Shown here in pieces: positions 36,401 to 51,400 of a DNA stretch of 64,000 nucleotides. The stretch is from Dendrophyllia cribrosa. Taxonomy: Eukaryota; Cnidaria; Anthozoa; Scleractinia; Dendrophylliidae. The translations under genes and the position numbers were made by a program. The notes beneath the pieces were generated by a model. It did no database searches and had not been told where the DNA came from. It was given only the letters and a program-made list of their open reading frames with translations. Positions within the stretch are counted from its first letter, which is position 1, and every line of letters begins with the position of its first letter. The stretch lies in the NCBI GenBank assembly GCA_024195265.1, contig JAJLRJ010000007.1, positions 7,151,058 through 7,215,057 on the forward strand, read 5' to 3'.

Positions 36401-39400
36401 AAAGAAATTCCCAAATTTTATTTTGTAAAATATTGAAAAACAAAATAATGGTACCATGCAAAAGTACTGCCGAAGAGGTTTCATTTGAATGGTCACACCA
36501 TAGGATTTCATCAACAGACTAAAAAGTTAGAACAAATGGTATACCATGTAAAAGTACTGCTGAAGAGGTTTCATTTGAATGGTCACACCATAGGATTTCG
36601 TCAACAGACTCAAAAGTTAGATCTACACTACATGTCTCCATAATTCAGACACTGGGAGTTGAAGGGTCAAGTGGCCCTCTATTAAGCGGTCACTTAAAAG
36701 TGCCCATAACCTAAAATTTTTTATTTTCGTATCTAAATCTACACGTCACGTAATGAACATCTGCAAAAAAAAATTTTTGATTTAAGCAAAACATGAGTTT
36801 TTATGATTATGATCCCTCTCGGTTAACAAAGGATCTGTGACGTAGTTTAAGGAACACATAACTTCAAACAAAGGAACTTGTGACTTCAAACAAAGGAACT
36901 GTGACGTACATTAAGGAACATGTGAGCCCATTGGCCTTCTTAGCAGCGGGACAGGTAAAAACCACAAAAAAATAGGATTTTGAAGATTTGAAATATTCAT
37001 AAAAAATTCACGTTTTGTTGAAATCAAAAAAAATTTTCTCAGATGTTCATTACGTGAAGTGTAGATTTAGATACGAAAATAAAAAAATTTAGGTTATGGG
37101 CACTTTAACAAATCCCAGAAAATCGCTCCCCATACAGTGCATACTGGTATATTGTGAACTTGACCTCTTTTAAGCAGTCACGTCTATTAAGCGGACTTGG
37201 TCACCGTTTAAACTTACAATTGGGTATTTTTATCGTTACAGTGTATTTCACCTCTTTTAAACGGTCACCTAGTTTAATTATCCCAAAGAACTGTTATTGG
37301 CACTGAACAGAAATTGAGTTGTTAGTGCCCCCGCCTTTAGGGTTATGATAATCATGTGTACAATTTTATAAGTTTAAAATAAAGGTCAGGCTGCGGCAGT
37401 TGGTTTGGCATGGCTACCAGTAGTGTGTGAAAAAGCCTCCTTTAATCCACTTTTTGTATTCCAGGAATGGAAATTTCTGTACACATTAAGGTCTTCTCAC
37501 TTGTATCAAATTCATGGATCGTGGAATATAAAACATTTACATGTAAAACTCCACTCCAAAATTTTAATGTGCAAAAATTGCAGGCATTATAAAAGATAAA
37601 TTACAGTATTAATAGTTACAATCATTATAATAATACTCGCCATGTTGGAATAAGCTGCCCATAGAACTGAGGAAATTAACCTCAGTTAATACTTTCAAAC
37701 CACAGATTTGCTGTGTTTCAAGAACTACAGTGTCTTTGTTGATAGATACAATGTAGTGACCTAATTAATTGGTTTAATTTTATCAACTTTTCTAGTTTCT
37801 TGTTTAAATATTGAATGTAAAGAGTGTCCCCAATTAGTAAAGGGTCACACCTGTCAGCTATTTTATTCCTGACACATTGATAAAGTATTTTATTATTTAT
37901 TTATTTATTAATTAATTTATTATTTTATTGTTATTTAGATGATACGACCAAGTGATTCTAAGGGACCAGGAACTCTTGTGAGAGAAATCCAAGGGCAGAA
38001 AGGTGCTATGGTATGTGAATTAAGCTGTGTTTTTATCCACATGTGCATTCCGTAAAATGTACTTAATACGTATATGTATGTGTGAAAAGGGGAGCTGCAG
38101 GTTCTTACACCCTGACCCTGTTTAAGGGTAGAAAATTGAAAATCAAAAATTAAGGCCCACGGCCTGTGGCCCACGTTCGGCGGCCTGTGCTCGGTGGCCT
38201 GTGGCCTGTGCTCGGCGGCCCGTTGCCCGGAGGCCCGGCAGCCGAATCCAAATTTTTTGTTCTGCGGTAAGTCCAAGCGTGTGTGTGGATGTGCATTCGA
38301 TGCATGTGAGTTTTTACGTTTTTATGTTTTCCGGGATGGTCTTGTGGATTAGAGCCGTGATTGACAGTCGGAGGCCCAAGTTCAAGTCTCGCTCAGGGCA
38401 TTTTTTCTTTTTTTTTTCTTTGGGCTGGACATTATTAAAGTGATGTACTTTTTTGTGTGTTTGTCAAAAATCCTTACATTTAATTAAAAAAAAATGAACC
38501 GTGTCAGTGTGAAAACATAAGCTTACCGCAATATTGCGTTACGCGTTAGCTGTTTGAAAGTAAACATAGGATATCATCGCATCTGTGAACTGTGGATTAA
38601 CAGTTCTTTTTTTCTCTTTCCATTACTTAACAATATTGTTACTGCAAGAAACGTTCCATAATGCTATTCTGTCTTAACTGCTCATGCTCATCAGTGGAAG
38701 TGATTTTTGTGAGCCCTTGGGCCGCATGCCTGCTTTAAGCAAAACTTGTTTAGGTACAGTACTACAATTTTGGCTGTAATACAATTTAAAGGAACCCTAA
38801 CCTACACATGTACATCATAACGATTACATAATGTATGGACAAAAGGACTAATGAACTAGCGTTGCCCGGCTGGAATGTTTTGTTAATGTTGTGTAACTTG
38901 TATCGTATCTACTTCAGATAAGTCTGGACAAAGGGACTAATGAACTAGCGTTGACATTTTGCTTATAAAAAGATTGTCCAGTCAAAGGTGCCAACTCTCT
39001 AGTGTTAAAAGAAAAGCATTTAGGTTTTTCTAGTCAGTTTTAGCATAAAAACCAACGTGGACAGAGGGACAAAATTCGTTTTCGGTGAATAATCTTCGGA
39101 TAGTTTTTGGATATAGTTTCGAATATAGACATAGTTTTCGGTGTTGCTTGACAGTCATTGAATATAGGTCCTTCTCGTGGACATTTTCTTGGTAGTAGTA
39201 GAGCGAGGTTTTAGCGGTCATGTCAGTGATGAACGGCGAAGTAGCAAACGACGGCGATGAAGAGGCAACTAGCGGCGAAATCGAGGAGCGAATAGAGGAC
39301 TTTAAACAGGTCAAAGCTAGAGAGAAATCAGCCTTTACTCGAATAAAGAACAAACTGCTTCGCATGGTAGATGAACAAGATTATCCAAGCCGAAGAGAGA

Positions 39401-42400
39401 TAAAAGAAATGTGTCAGCAACTCAGCGATGCCCAGGAACGTGCCATGGAAACTATGAATCGTCTTTCAACGGAATACGCGCTCCTTAAGGACAGGGAGAA
39501 AAGGAAAAAGGTCGGCGAGGAGATGGATAAATTGGAGCTAGAATTTTCGGAAGCGAACGAGAAAGCACAAGAGTATTTAGACGCCCGTAAAGATGAGTTG
39601 TCGAGACTGGCGACCGAAGCGTCAGAGAACACCCGTCGTCGTCGAATTATAGAAAGCGTGGCAAAGAAAAGCGCGGAACAAATTCAAAGGGACGAAACAA
39701 AGCGTAAAGAAGAAGTTGATGAGTACAAAGAGACATTACGGGAATTAAATCGTCATTACAAAGAGGCATTCGACTCAGGAGGTCGTGAATCTAGGAAAGA
39801 ACCGTACGAAGAGCGAACGCTTGGTCGGGATATGTGGAATCAACTTAAGCGAGTTTCCATTCCAGTATTTAACGGCAACAAGAGAGCTTACGAAGGATGG
39901 AAAGCAGCGTTCATGGCGTGCGTTGATCAAGCACCGGCCACACCCGAGTACAAATTGCTTCAACTCCGACAGCATTTATCAGGAGAAGCCCTTAAGTTGG
40001 TGGAACCTTTAGGACATTCAGCTGCCGCTTACGACGCAGCAGTAGCTCTACTGGAACGCAAATTCGGCGGAGAAAGGCGAAAATTAGCATTGCGTCTCGA
40101 GGAGCTGGAAAACATCAAATCCCTTCGTCCGGGAAACGCGGGAGACATCGAAAGATTTGCAGATTTATTGGACGTAACTATCGTAAACCTTAAAGAGGCT
40201 AATCGTCACAACGAACTCGGAAAAGGCACATTGTATATTACGCTATGCAAGAAACTGAACGAAGCGATGATTGCCCAATACCATCGTTGGATTTTTGAGA
40301 ACCGCCGCTGGGAGTCAGTTGAGACCCTTAAGGAATTCGTCGTACAGGAAGCAGAATTTCAAACAGTAGCATCGGAGACCATTCGAGGAGTAACTTCGTC
40401 GAACAAGAGCGTTGATTCAAGACGTAATCGGAGTGAGAAGGCGTTCTTCGGGAATGCTCAGGATTCGGAAACTCAGAAATTTCGCCCTTGCAGAGTGTGC
40501 AAAGGACATCACGGAGTTTGGCGTTGTGACAGATTCAAAGAATTGCCAGTTCAAGAAAGATGGGATACCGCAAAACGCTTGAAGCTGTGTTTTCGCTGCC
40601 TAGGAGGAGACCACCGCGGTCAAGCGGTGGTATCAGAAGTAGAGAGTGTGGAATAAACGACTGCAAAGACAATCACAATAGACTCTTGCACGTAAGCAAA
40701 GAAAAAGCTCAAGCAGATCAAAGACTTCCGGTTGGGACTGGACCAACAACAGGCACAAACGAGGCAGCTCATGGAATATCAAGCACTAAAAGTGAAATGG
40801 AACCTGAAAACGAAAAAGTGCCATTGGTTGTGTTACCCCCTCGGGAACCTGGTGACAAACAAGCAGAGAGATCACACACAACTACAACAGTAGAGGAAAC
40901 ACAATCAAGCTTTCTTGCTCTGCGAACAGTTCCTGTGATTCTTAAAAATCGTAATCGTGCAATCAAAGTGAATGCCTTACTTGACGAAGCTTCAACCAAG
41001 ACATACATAAATGCTGACGTGGCAAGTGAACTCGGACTTCAAGGAGATTCGCGGAGAGTGACTGTGAACGTTCTGAACGGTCAAACTGAAACGTTTGAGA
41101 CTATGCCCGTTGATGTTGAACTCGAGAGTTTGGACGGCAGCGTGAACAAAACTCTCAGTGCATTCACTACCGAAAAGGTCACAGGAAACTTAGAGGCAAT
41201 CGATTGGAGAAAGCATGCTAACAAGTGGCCACACCTGAGAGGAATCCAGTTCCCGAAACCTGGACCACAACCCCTGGTGGATATTTTAATAGGAGTTGAT
41301 CACGTCGATCTGCACTATTCTTTCAAGGATGTCAAAGGAAGACTAGGCGAGCCAGTAGCCAGATTAACCCCCTTAGGATGGACGTGCGTGGGACCTGCCA
41401 ACACCCAGAGAAGCGGAGACCTGCAGACCAATTTCACACACACTTACTTTGTCAGAGAGCGGCAAGAAAACTCAGACGAGATAAGCGGCTTGCTTCGAAG
41501 ATTCTGGGAAATCGAAAATTATGGGACATCAACAGAGTTCCACCCGTTGACCATAGACGAGCAAGCTTCTCTAAAGAAACTGGAAGAATCAATTAGACAT
41601 GTTGATGGCAGATATCAAGTTGCAATTCCCTGGAAGGATGACGAACCTGCATTACCAAACAATTACGAAATGGCACTGCGCCGACTATTAAGCACTGAAA
41701 AGCGGTTGCTGAACAATCCAGAAATAGGCGAGGCCTATACCAACAACATCAACCAGTACCTTGAGAAGGGATACATCCGCAGAGTGGACCGCACAGAGAG
41801 GAGCCCCCCAGGGACGTGGTACTTGCCTCACTTCCCGGTTGTAAGGCCAGACCGAACAACGACAAAGACTCGCATCGTATTTGATGCTTCTGCTAAGTTT
41901 AAAGGAGTCTCCCTAAACGACGCCATCTACCAAGGTCCAAAGTTACAGAGAGAATTAACAGATGTTCTACTTCGTTTCCGAAAAAACCCCGTGGCATTGA
42001 TGTGTGATATCGCTGAAATGTATTTGAGGATTGAAGTCACCCCCAAAGATCGACCATATCAGCGTTTCTTGTGGAGAACATTGAATCAAGAGAGAGCACC
42101 AGACGAATACGAGTTCAATCGAGTCGTTTTTGGAATTAACTCCTCACCGTTTCAAGCCCAATTTGTTGCTCAGACGCATGCAGAAAAACACAAAGACGAG
42201 TTCCCAATGGCCGCAGAGACAGTGCTGAAATCAACCTATATGGACGACAGTATGGACTCAGTCGCAGACGAGAGTCAAGGCATCAAGCTCTACGAAGAAT
42301 TAAATCAGCTCTGGTCCAAGGCAGGGATGCAAGCTCATAAGTGGCTATCAAATTCGACCAAGGTGCTCGAAAGAATACCTGCAGAGAGCAGAGCATTAGA

Positions 42401-45400
42401 AGTCCACCTAGCGAGCGATGGACTACCGATGGTGAAAACACTTGGAGTCACGTGGTTGCCTGGAGAAGACGTTTTCACGTTCAACGCCAACCCTCCGGAG
42501 AAAGACTTTCCGTTTACTAAACGGAACTTCCTCAAGAAGATCGCCAAGTTATTTGATCCGGTTGGCTTTTTAGCACCATTTAGTATTCGCGCCAAAATCT
42601 TACTTCAAGAAATGTGGACCGCTGGGATGGACTGGGACGACTTATTCCTGGGAGATCTAGCCAGTAAAGCGCGTAAATGGTTCAAAGAATTGGAAGACCT
42701 GCCTATTATCAAAGTTCCTCGATGTCTACGTTTAGGACAAGAGGAAGAAATGTTGTCGCAAACATTACATACTTTCGTGGACGCATCACAAGACGCCTAT
42801 GGAGCGGTTGTCTACTCAAGAGCAACCTACAAGAGCGGAGCAATATCTAAAAGGTTTGTGGTCGCAAAGTCAAGAGTAGCACCCCTTGCAGCTACAAGCA
42901 TTCCACGACTGGAGTTGATGGCCGCAGTTCTAGGATTAAGAATGGCAGAGTCCATTTCAAGAGTTTTGAACGCCAGTTTGGATCAAGCAACTTTCTGGTC
43001 GGATAGCATGAATGTACTTTGGTAGATTAGAGGAAGAAGCCGCTCTTTCAAACCTTTCGTAGCAAACCGTGTTGGGGAGATCCAGACTGCAACAGACCCA
43101 AAACAGTGGCGATACGTCCCAACCGACAAGAACCCAGCAGACTTACTGACGAGGGGACTAAAACTGTCAGAACTGGTCAAAAACGAGAAATGGTGGACTG
43201 GACCGGATTTCCTGGTGCAAGAGGAACCGGAGTGGCCAGTTAACAAAGTAGCCATAGAACAAGAAGCTGCGAAAGTAGAAGTAAAGAAGTCAAATTCAGA
43301 ATTACCAGAACAAGTCAATGATCGTTATGAAGAGCAAGCAATGATTACTATTAACCAAGAGGACCAATCATGGCGTTTAAACCCCAAACGTTTCTCAGAT
43401 TGGAAAAGATTTACGAGAGTTCACGCGTGGGTCCATCGTTTCGTGGATAACTGTAGATGTCGCGCGAGACAAAATGGAGAATTAAAGCCAAGTGAAATCG
43501 AGGACACAGAGGTTCATGTCATTAGAAGTGCCCAACGAGAAGCCTTTCCTGAAGAGTATTTGGCCCTTCAACGCCAAAAGGAGTTACCGAAGAACAGTAA
43601 AATACTTGCTTTACGGCCACGATTGGACGAAGAGGGTCAGATGAGGTGTGACAGTCGACTAAAGTATGCAGAGTTCCTATCTCATGATGCTCGTTTCCCG
43701 ATAATTCTTCCTCGCAAGCATCAAGTTACAAAGTTGATCGTTAAGTACTTTCACGAAGAGGGAAATCATGCAAGTGGAACGAATCAGACGCTAGCAGTTC
43801 TATCGACTCGATTCTGGTTAGTGTCAGGACGAGAAGAAATTCGAGAATGGGAGAAGGAGTGTAACGAGTGCCGCAGGCGGAAGGCCAAAGCTGCGAAACA
43901 AATTATGGCACCCCTTCCACAGATCAGACTTCGGTTATCCCTCCGACCTTTTGCGCAAACAGCTGTGGATTTTGGGGGACCTTTCGTCACAATTCAAGGA
44001 AGACGAACTCGAAGACAAAAGCGATATTTGTGCTTATTTACCTGCTTAGCCACAAGGGCGGTTCACCTTGAGATGGCCTTTGGACTTGACACCGACTCGT
44101 TCCTAAACGCCTTCTATAGGATGGTTAATCGAAGAGGACTACCTAGAGAGATGTTATCTGACAATGGCACGAACTTTGTCGCGGCCGAGAGAGAATTGCA
44201 AGAATTGGTTGAAGCGCTGGATCCAAACAAAATTGCCCAGTCAACAGCAAACAAGGGAGTCGTATGGCACTTCAATCCGCCACTAGCCCCACACTTCGGG
44301 GGCGTACACGAGACGATGATTAAAGCTGCAAAGCGGGCTGTGAATGCAGTACTGGGCAATGCAGATATAACAGATGAAGAATTGACAACAGCATTCACAG
44401 GGGCAGAAGCTTTATTGAATTCAAGACCCCTCACGTACCAATCAGCAAACCCTGAAGATGATATACCACTGACACCAAACCATTTTCTGATTGGTCAAAT
44501 TGGAGGCCAATTCGCCCCAGAGTCCGTAGACGAGACTAACTATAGTCTCAAGAAAAGACGGAGAAGAGTCCAGGAGCTAGTTAGACATTTCTGGCATCGT
44601 TGGCTCAGAGAATGGATCCCAAGTCTCAGCAACAGAAAAAAATGGCTGAAAGAGGAACGAGACCTTCAAACAGGAGATGTCGTGTTAGTCATATCGCCCA
44701 ACACACCACGCGGGCATTGGCCTCTAGGAAGGGTCGTCGAGGTATATCAAGGAAAAGATCGTCATGTAAGAGTCGCGAAAGTCCAAGTGGGGAAAAGCCA
44801 GTTAACCAGACCCATTTCGAAGCTATGTCCGCTGGAGTTACAGTGAAGAAACGTCTGGAGAAAATGGAACAAAAGCAGGACGATGACAACATGAGACGGC
44901 GAGGCGCTTGTTAACAAACTTTGGTGACAATGTCATCGACGTCGATTTAGAGGACCTTTTAAGGCTTAGAGACATTCTCCCCTTCTTTCGTGTAGACAAG
45001 TTGATATGCTGCATCATATCAAGGGGAGAGAAATGGACAAAAGGACTAATGAACTAGCGTTGCCCGGCTGGAATGTTTTGTTAATGTTATGTGTAACTTG
45101 TATCGTATCTACTTCAGATAAGTCTGGACAAAGGGACTAATGAACTAGCGTTGACATTTTGCTTATAAAAAGATTGTCCAGTCGAAGGTGCCAACTCTCT
45201 AGTGTTAAAAGAAAAGCATTTAGGTTTTTCTAGTCGTTTTAGCATAAAAACCAACGTGGACAGAGGGACAAAATTCGTTTTCGGTGAATAATCTTCGGAT
45301 AGTTTTTGGATATAGTTTCGAATATAGACATAGTTTTCGGTGTTGCTTGACAGTCATTGAATATAGGTCCTTCTCGTGGACAATGTACTGAAGGTGCAAA

Positions 45401-48400
45401 TTACCTCACTAGCTTGGGAAGTCTTTTCTTTGCTTTGATCTTGTTCTTGTTTGGTAAAATGCAGCGTAAACTACGTAAACATCAACATTTAATTTGGTTC
45501 TTAAGTCAACTCTGCAAATTGTGCAATGCACTTGTGAGGGATACTGTACTTAATTGTGACCCTCGGGGAAAACCAGCGAAAAGGTGATGACATGTGCATG
45601 TATGCGATGACATGGGCATGCGTGCGATGACATGCAGGGCACACCAATGTGACAACTGACACGTGGTGATTTACACATATTTAATGAGAAATTAATGAAT
45701 GTCACAGTAGCTTTTGTTAGGCTTGACATAACATGCTAAAACTTTTGTTTAAAGTAGTGTGTTAAAAACACGCTTAGCATGCAGTATCACTTGGTAAATA
45801 TTAATCGTGTGATGTGGCACGAAGCATGAATAAAGTTATATGTAATCAAAGAACTTTGTTATCGGATGGTCTAGAAAGAATTGCAAATTTGTGAAAATCA
45901 ATTTCCCAGTTCCTATCTTTTCTTGTAGTTTGATGAAGCCATGAGTCTATGTTAACTTAACAGTTGTGCACACTGTACCTGTAGCTTACATGTTGTGTTA
46001 TGTTACAGGGAGCACCAGGAAAGAGTGGACCTCCAGGTGCAAGAGGACCTGATGTAAGAAGCATTTTGTTTGTTTTTAAAAACCCTTTCATTTTAACATG
46101 AAACAAACATCATCTAATGAAAACACTGCACAATAGTTTTTGTTTGAATGGTCCCATTTTGGGCTTTCGTTGACAGACTCCAAAGTTAGAACCACCGCAT
46201 ACAACATACAATGTAATAAACATCACCACAGGAAAGTACTGCTCAGTAGCTTTCATTTGAATGGTTCATTTTAGGCTTTTGTCAACGGATCAGACTCAAC
46301 CACCTTGTACAGCATAATAAACAGTTGCATGGGAAAGTACTGCTCAGTAGCTTTTATTTGATAATAAACAGTACCACCACAGTACATGTATGTTTTGTTA
46401 ATCTGAATTATTATAACTTGCAGGGTATTCAAGGCGAGTCTGGTGAGCAAGGTAACATAGGAGATCCTGGTGCACCGGTACGTGAAATTTTATTGATGAT
46501 AAGCTTTGCCCAAACATGTAACCTTAATAAGTCACTAAGCATAACAGTAAAGAAAGGGCTAATGAGTCCTTGTTGTAGCACCCTTAGCCAGGGAAGGATT
46601 ACCCTTGCCCACCATACAGAATTCAGACAACACCACTTAAGTGCAAGCCGGTATGTAATAAAAATTTGCAGAAATCTGTGACTGTCATGGAAATGTCATT
46701 ATATGGAAAGGCACAAATTCAACCCAAGAATACAGAGAGACAAGCCTCTTCATGCCACTGGTTCCCATCTTCAATGCTCTAATGGACCTCTGTGCTTAAC
46801 ATTACCCAGTTGATTATTGTTCCTTGATTTGCGTTGATTTGTTTAAAAACTGAGAAATCGCACAGGAGTCCATGTGTTAAGAAATTCTATCCTATTAAGA
46901 GCGGATGTCTGTAAATATCGAGAATCCGACGACACTGGCAAAATTTCGAATTTCTTTTTATTTTACCAAAAGAACCTATTTAGTGACCTATTTTCGAAAA
47001 TGGGTTTAAAAGGTTCGATTTCATTTTACTTTTTTCAAAATTTCGATAAGTCGAAAATTAGCCTTTTGAGTCCGCGGGTGTTTTCATGGACCATTGAATT
47101 TTGGCTATTTTGGACCATTTTCAAAACGCTCCTGTTATCGCAACATTCGATGTCCTACAATGCCTTTGACACAGTGAATAAAACGTCTTTTTAGCTTTCT
47201 TTTGCAATAAAATTTTGTCGGAAATGTTAACTTTAAAAATCATTTTGGTCTTGTACAAAACACCTATCTTCGCCATGTAAACAAGAAGGCAAATTTAAGG
47301 AAACTTCGAATTAATAAAATGCAGTCTGGTACATGAGTTTTAGGCCAAAAAGCCACACTACATTATAGCTGAATCTGTCTTTTATTTATTCTGAAATTAT
47401 TTTTGGTGGCCCGTGAATACAGCGCTACTGAGAGATTTATCCGTGAAGGCTATTTTTAGCTTGACACCAACTTCGCATTCGATTTAATTGAATTTTAAGC
47501 GCTGGAATGACGGCGAGCTTAAGAACGAAACAGCGAAATTGGCCCTTAAACAGGTCTTCAAAGCTTTGAAAACAACATTTACATGTTTTAAGCTATAATA
47601 TTCATATGATTTTTATCTAGGACGCATTCAGTTAAAATGTAAGCTATAATCATATGTATCATTGATCGACTTTGTTGCCGACGTATCAAAATACGGCATA
47701 AGTCTTTGAACAGTTCAAGGAATGTTTAAGTTAGCTTGTCTCGCCTTTTCCTTGTTGTAAGCAGCAGAAATACAAGGATTCTTACATAGATATCTCACAA
47801 AAACCATGGCTAGCTTGACATTACAGCATTTGATATTCGCAAAATGTTGTTACGTACAGACGTTTCGTTATTTACACACAGTGTACTCACATAAAAATAT
47901 CCGATGACTTCCAATCCAAATGTCGCAGACATAAATGTCAAGAAAACATTAAGGACAGAAAAATATAGTCACATCTTGCCGTCCATTTAGTTGTATTAAG
48001 CGATACAAAAGAAACCATCACTCGTAAATAACAAGAGGTCAGTGAAAGGCCATAAAATAATTGGTTGCGTGACCTAGTCACATTCACATGCACTCCCAGT
48101 TGACCGGGGAGCGAAAAAACTGGCTAATAATGCGGGCCGCATGAGGAAGGCTTAATTGCATTTGACTCCCACAACCCCTGAACCAAACGGAAAATAAAGG
48201 CCTAAACTGAAAGAACTGTTTCAATACTACAAACTTGTCATTTTTCCCGTGAGTACCCCTGTCCGTCGCCACCATTGCCATGCTAGATGCGTACTTTCTA
48301 ACAGCATACCGGTTATGCCTAAGGGGTTTTCAGTTAGCTTTCAAGGGGGAATGGTGTATTATATCCGGGGGGCTTGTAAGCGGCATAAAAAAGCGTTTCG

Positions 48401-51400
48401 GAATGCGATAATACGAAATAAGCTGAGCGGACTAACACACAGCATTATTAGACTTATAAAAATACGTTTTTCACTTCATTTCAATATTGCTCTGCACTAT
48501 ACATACCGTATACGTTTCTAACTTTTTATTTGAAATGGTTTAGTGTTCTGTTAAAATGTTTACATCAAGGAAATAAAGAAAAAAAGAGGCGGGCTAATAT
48601 CCAGAGGGGGCTTATAACCGGAATATTATTTTTGTTTGTCTAACGTCGGGCATCCAGCTCACAGTATTTGGCGATTCCAGCGCCTTCCACAAATCACAAA
48701 TCAGGGACATTTTTCTGGTAAAACAACTCTTAACACTAACGTCGCAATTTCAGAAATGCCGGTTATACCCCCCCCCCCCCCCCCTCTCCCCACCGACTTT
48801 TATCCACCTGCAAACAAAAATAATAAGTGATAAGTGATAAGTCCCCCCCCGGATATTAGCCCTCCCCTTCTTTTCTTTATTTCAATGATATAACATTTTA
48901 ACAGAACACTATACCATTTCAATTAAAATGTTAGGAACGTATACGGTATGTATAGTTAGGCTTAGACACAGGTTGCTCGGCAACGTTTTGGCAACTTTTG
49001 CCATTTCGGGCAACTTTTTTTTGTTTTACAGCCAAAAGTATTTAATAAATATATAATTATGATATAAGAGCTTACTTATCATAAATATGACTCAAACAAG
49101 ACATAAAAAGTGCGTGATCTCCTCTCAGCAGTGCTACGATGAGTACCTGACCCTTTCTTTTTGGCTACTTAAATGGGTTGCCTGTGGTTTTTGAGGTCAC
49201 TTCGGTCAGCAGTATCACCAATAAGAGCAAGTTTTTCAACATGGCTGCTCTTGTTGAAAGTTCAGAGGAGGACATTTCTTCGAATGAAGGTGAATCAAAT
49301 GATCCTATCGAGAAAGCCAAAAGGCTCTGAGCAAACCTGAGTGTTCCAATTAAGGGCGCTATTTCAAGAAAGCGGAAAATCCAGACGGATTATTGATTCA
49401 TTTGAGGTAATGTTTTGCTGCAATGGCAACCAGAGGAAAAAGCTCTTGGTCCCATAAATGATGACTGTCTGTTAGTATTACTGCAATGGCCTTTACTAGT
49501 ATCACTGCTAAAGGATTCTGTGTACATCATACAACTGACTATTGGGACAGTAATCTGGTCAGTTTTCGTTTGTAATCTAGTTTTGTTAAAAGAAAGAAAT
49601 ATGATTTTTATTAAGAAAAGTATCTATATCTGAAGAAATGAATCACAAAAAAAAGCAATTCCACATTATTTTTTCCGCGCCAGTAACTTCGTGGTGAAAA
49701 AAAGAGGGCAAAATTGGGGCAACTTTTCGGCAACTTTTTGAAAAATTGGCAACTTTTGAGCAACTTTTTTTTATAAATTTGGGGCAACTTTTAAGGAATT
49801 TTCGAGAAACTTGTGTCTAAGCCTATGTATAGTGCAGAGCAATATTGAAATGAAGTGAAAAAACGTATTTTTGATAAGTCTGATAATGCTGTGTGTCTCA
49901 GCTTATTTCATATTATCTCATTCTGAAACGTTTTTTTATGCCGCATATATGCCCCCCGGATATAATACACCCTCCCCCCTTGAAAGCTAACTGAAAACCC
50001 GGTATAACCGGTATGCTGTCAGAAAGTACGCATCTAGCATGGCAATGGTAGCGACGGACAGGGGTACCCACGGGAAAAATGACAAGTTTGTAGAATTGAA
50101 TCAGTTCTTTTAGTTTTCGGCCTTTATTTTCGTTTGATTCAGGGGATGTGGGAGTCAAACACAATTAAGCCTTCCCAAGTCCCGCATTATTGGCTTCTTT
50201 CGTTTAATAAATAATCTCTCCCCGGTCCACTGGGAGTGCATGTGAACGTGACTAGGTCACGCAACCAATTATTTTATGGCCTTTCACTGACCTCTTGTTA
50301 TTTACGAGTGATGGTTTCTTTTGTATCGCTTAATACAACTAAATGGACGGCAAGATGTGACTATATTTTTCTGTCCTTAATGTTTTCTCGTACATTTATG
50401 TCTGCGACATTTGGATTGGAAGTCATCGGATATTTTTATGTGAGTACACTGTGTGTAAATAACGAAACGTCTGTAACAACATTTTGCGAATATCAAATGC
50501 TGTAATGTCAAGCAAGCCATGGTTTTTGTGAGATACCTATGTAAGAATCCTTGTATTTCTGCTGCTTACAACAAGGAAAAGGCGAGACAAGCTAACTTAA
50601 ACATTCCTTGAACTGTTCAAAGACTTATGCCGTATTTTGATACGTCGTCAACAAAGTCGATCAATGATACATATGATTATAGCTTACATTTTAACTGAAT
50701 GCGTCCTAGATAAAAATCATATGAATATTATAGCTTAAAACATGTAAATGTTGTTTTCAAAGCTTTAAAGACCTGTTTAAGGGCCAATTTCGCTGTTTCG
50801 TTCTTAAGCTCGCCGTCATTCCAGCGCTTAAAATTCAATTAAATCGAATGCGAAGTTGGTGTCAAGCTAAAAATAGCCTTCACGGATAAATCTCTCAGTA
50901 GCGCTGTATTCACGGGCCACCAAAAATAATTTCAGAATAAATAAAAGACAGATTCAGCTATAATATAGTGTGGCTTTTTGGCCTAAAACTCATGTACCAG
51001 ACTGCATTTTATTAATTCGAAGTTTCCTTAAATTTGCCTTCTTGTTTACATGGCGAAGATAGGTGTTTTGTATAAGACCAAAATGATTTTTAAAGTTAAC
51101 ATTTCCGACAAAATTTCATTGCAAAAGAAAGCTAAAAAGACGTTTTATTCACTGTGTCAAAGGCATTGTAGGACACCGAATGTTGCGATAACAGGAGCGT
51201 TTTGAAAAAAGTCCAAAATAGCCAAAATTCAATGGTCCATGAAAGCACCCGCGGACTCAAAAGGCTAATTTTCGACTTATCGAAATTTTGAAAAAAGTAA
51301 AATGAAATCGAACCTTTTAAACCCATTTTCGAAAATAGGTCACTAAATAGGTTCTTTTGGTAAAATAAAAAGAAATTCGAAATTTTGCCAGTGTCGTCGG

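Larger units (their letters stand above)
38836..45382 (+). mobile_element. BEL/Pao LTR retrotransposon 2 (full length, + strand)
   Basis: LTRs of 348 and 349 bp (38836-39183 and 45034-45382) start TGGACAAAAGGACTAATG and end CTCGTGGACA; they differ by only a 2-bp and a 1-bp indel and few substitutions. A perfect 5-bp duplication ATGTA flanks the element. The purine tract AAGGGGAGAGAAA precedes the 3' LTR. Gag and pol are on the + strand. The near-identical LTRs indicate a recent insertion into intron 7, oriented with the collagen gene. Confidence 0.95.

Noticed and set aside
46990..51326. Mirrored open frames in the foldback arms as a duplicated gene
   Set aside because: Both copies are in palindrome arms, short and without recognisable domain or splice structure.
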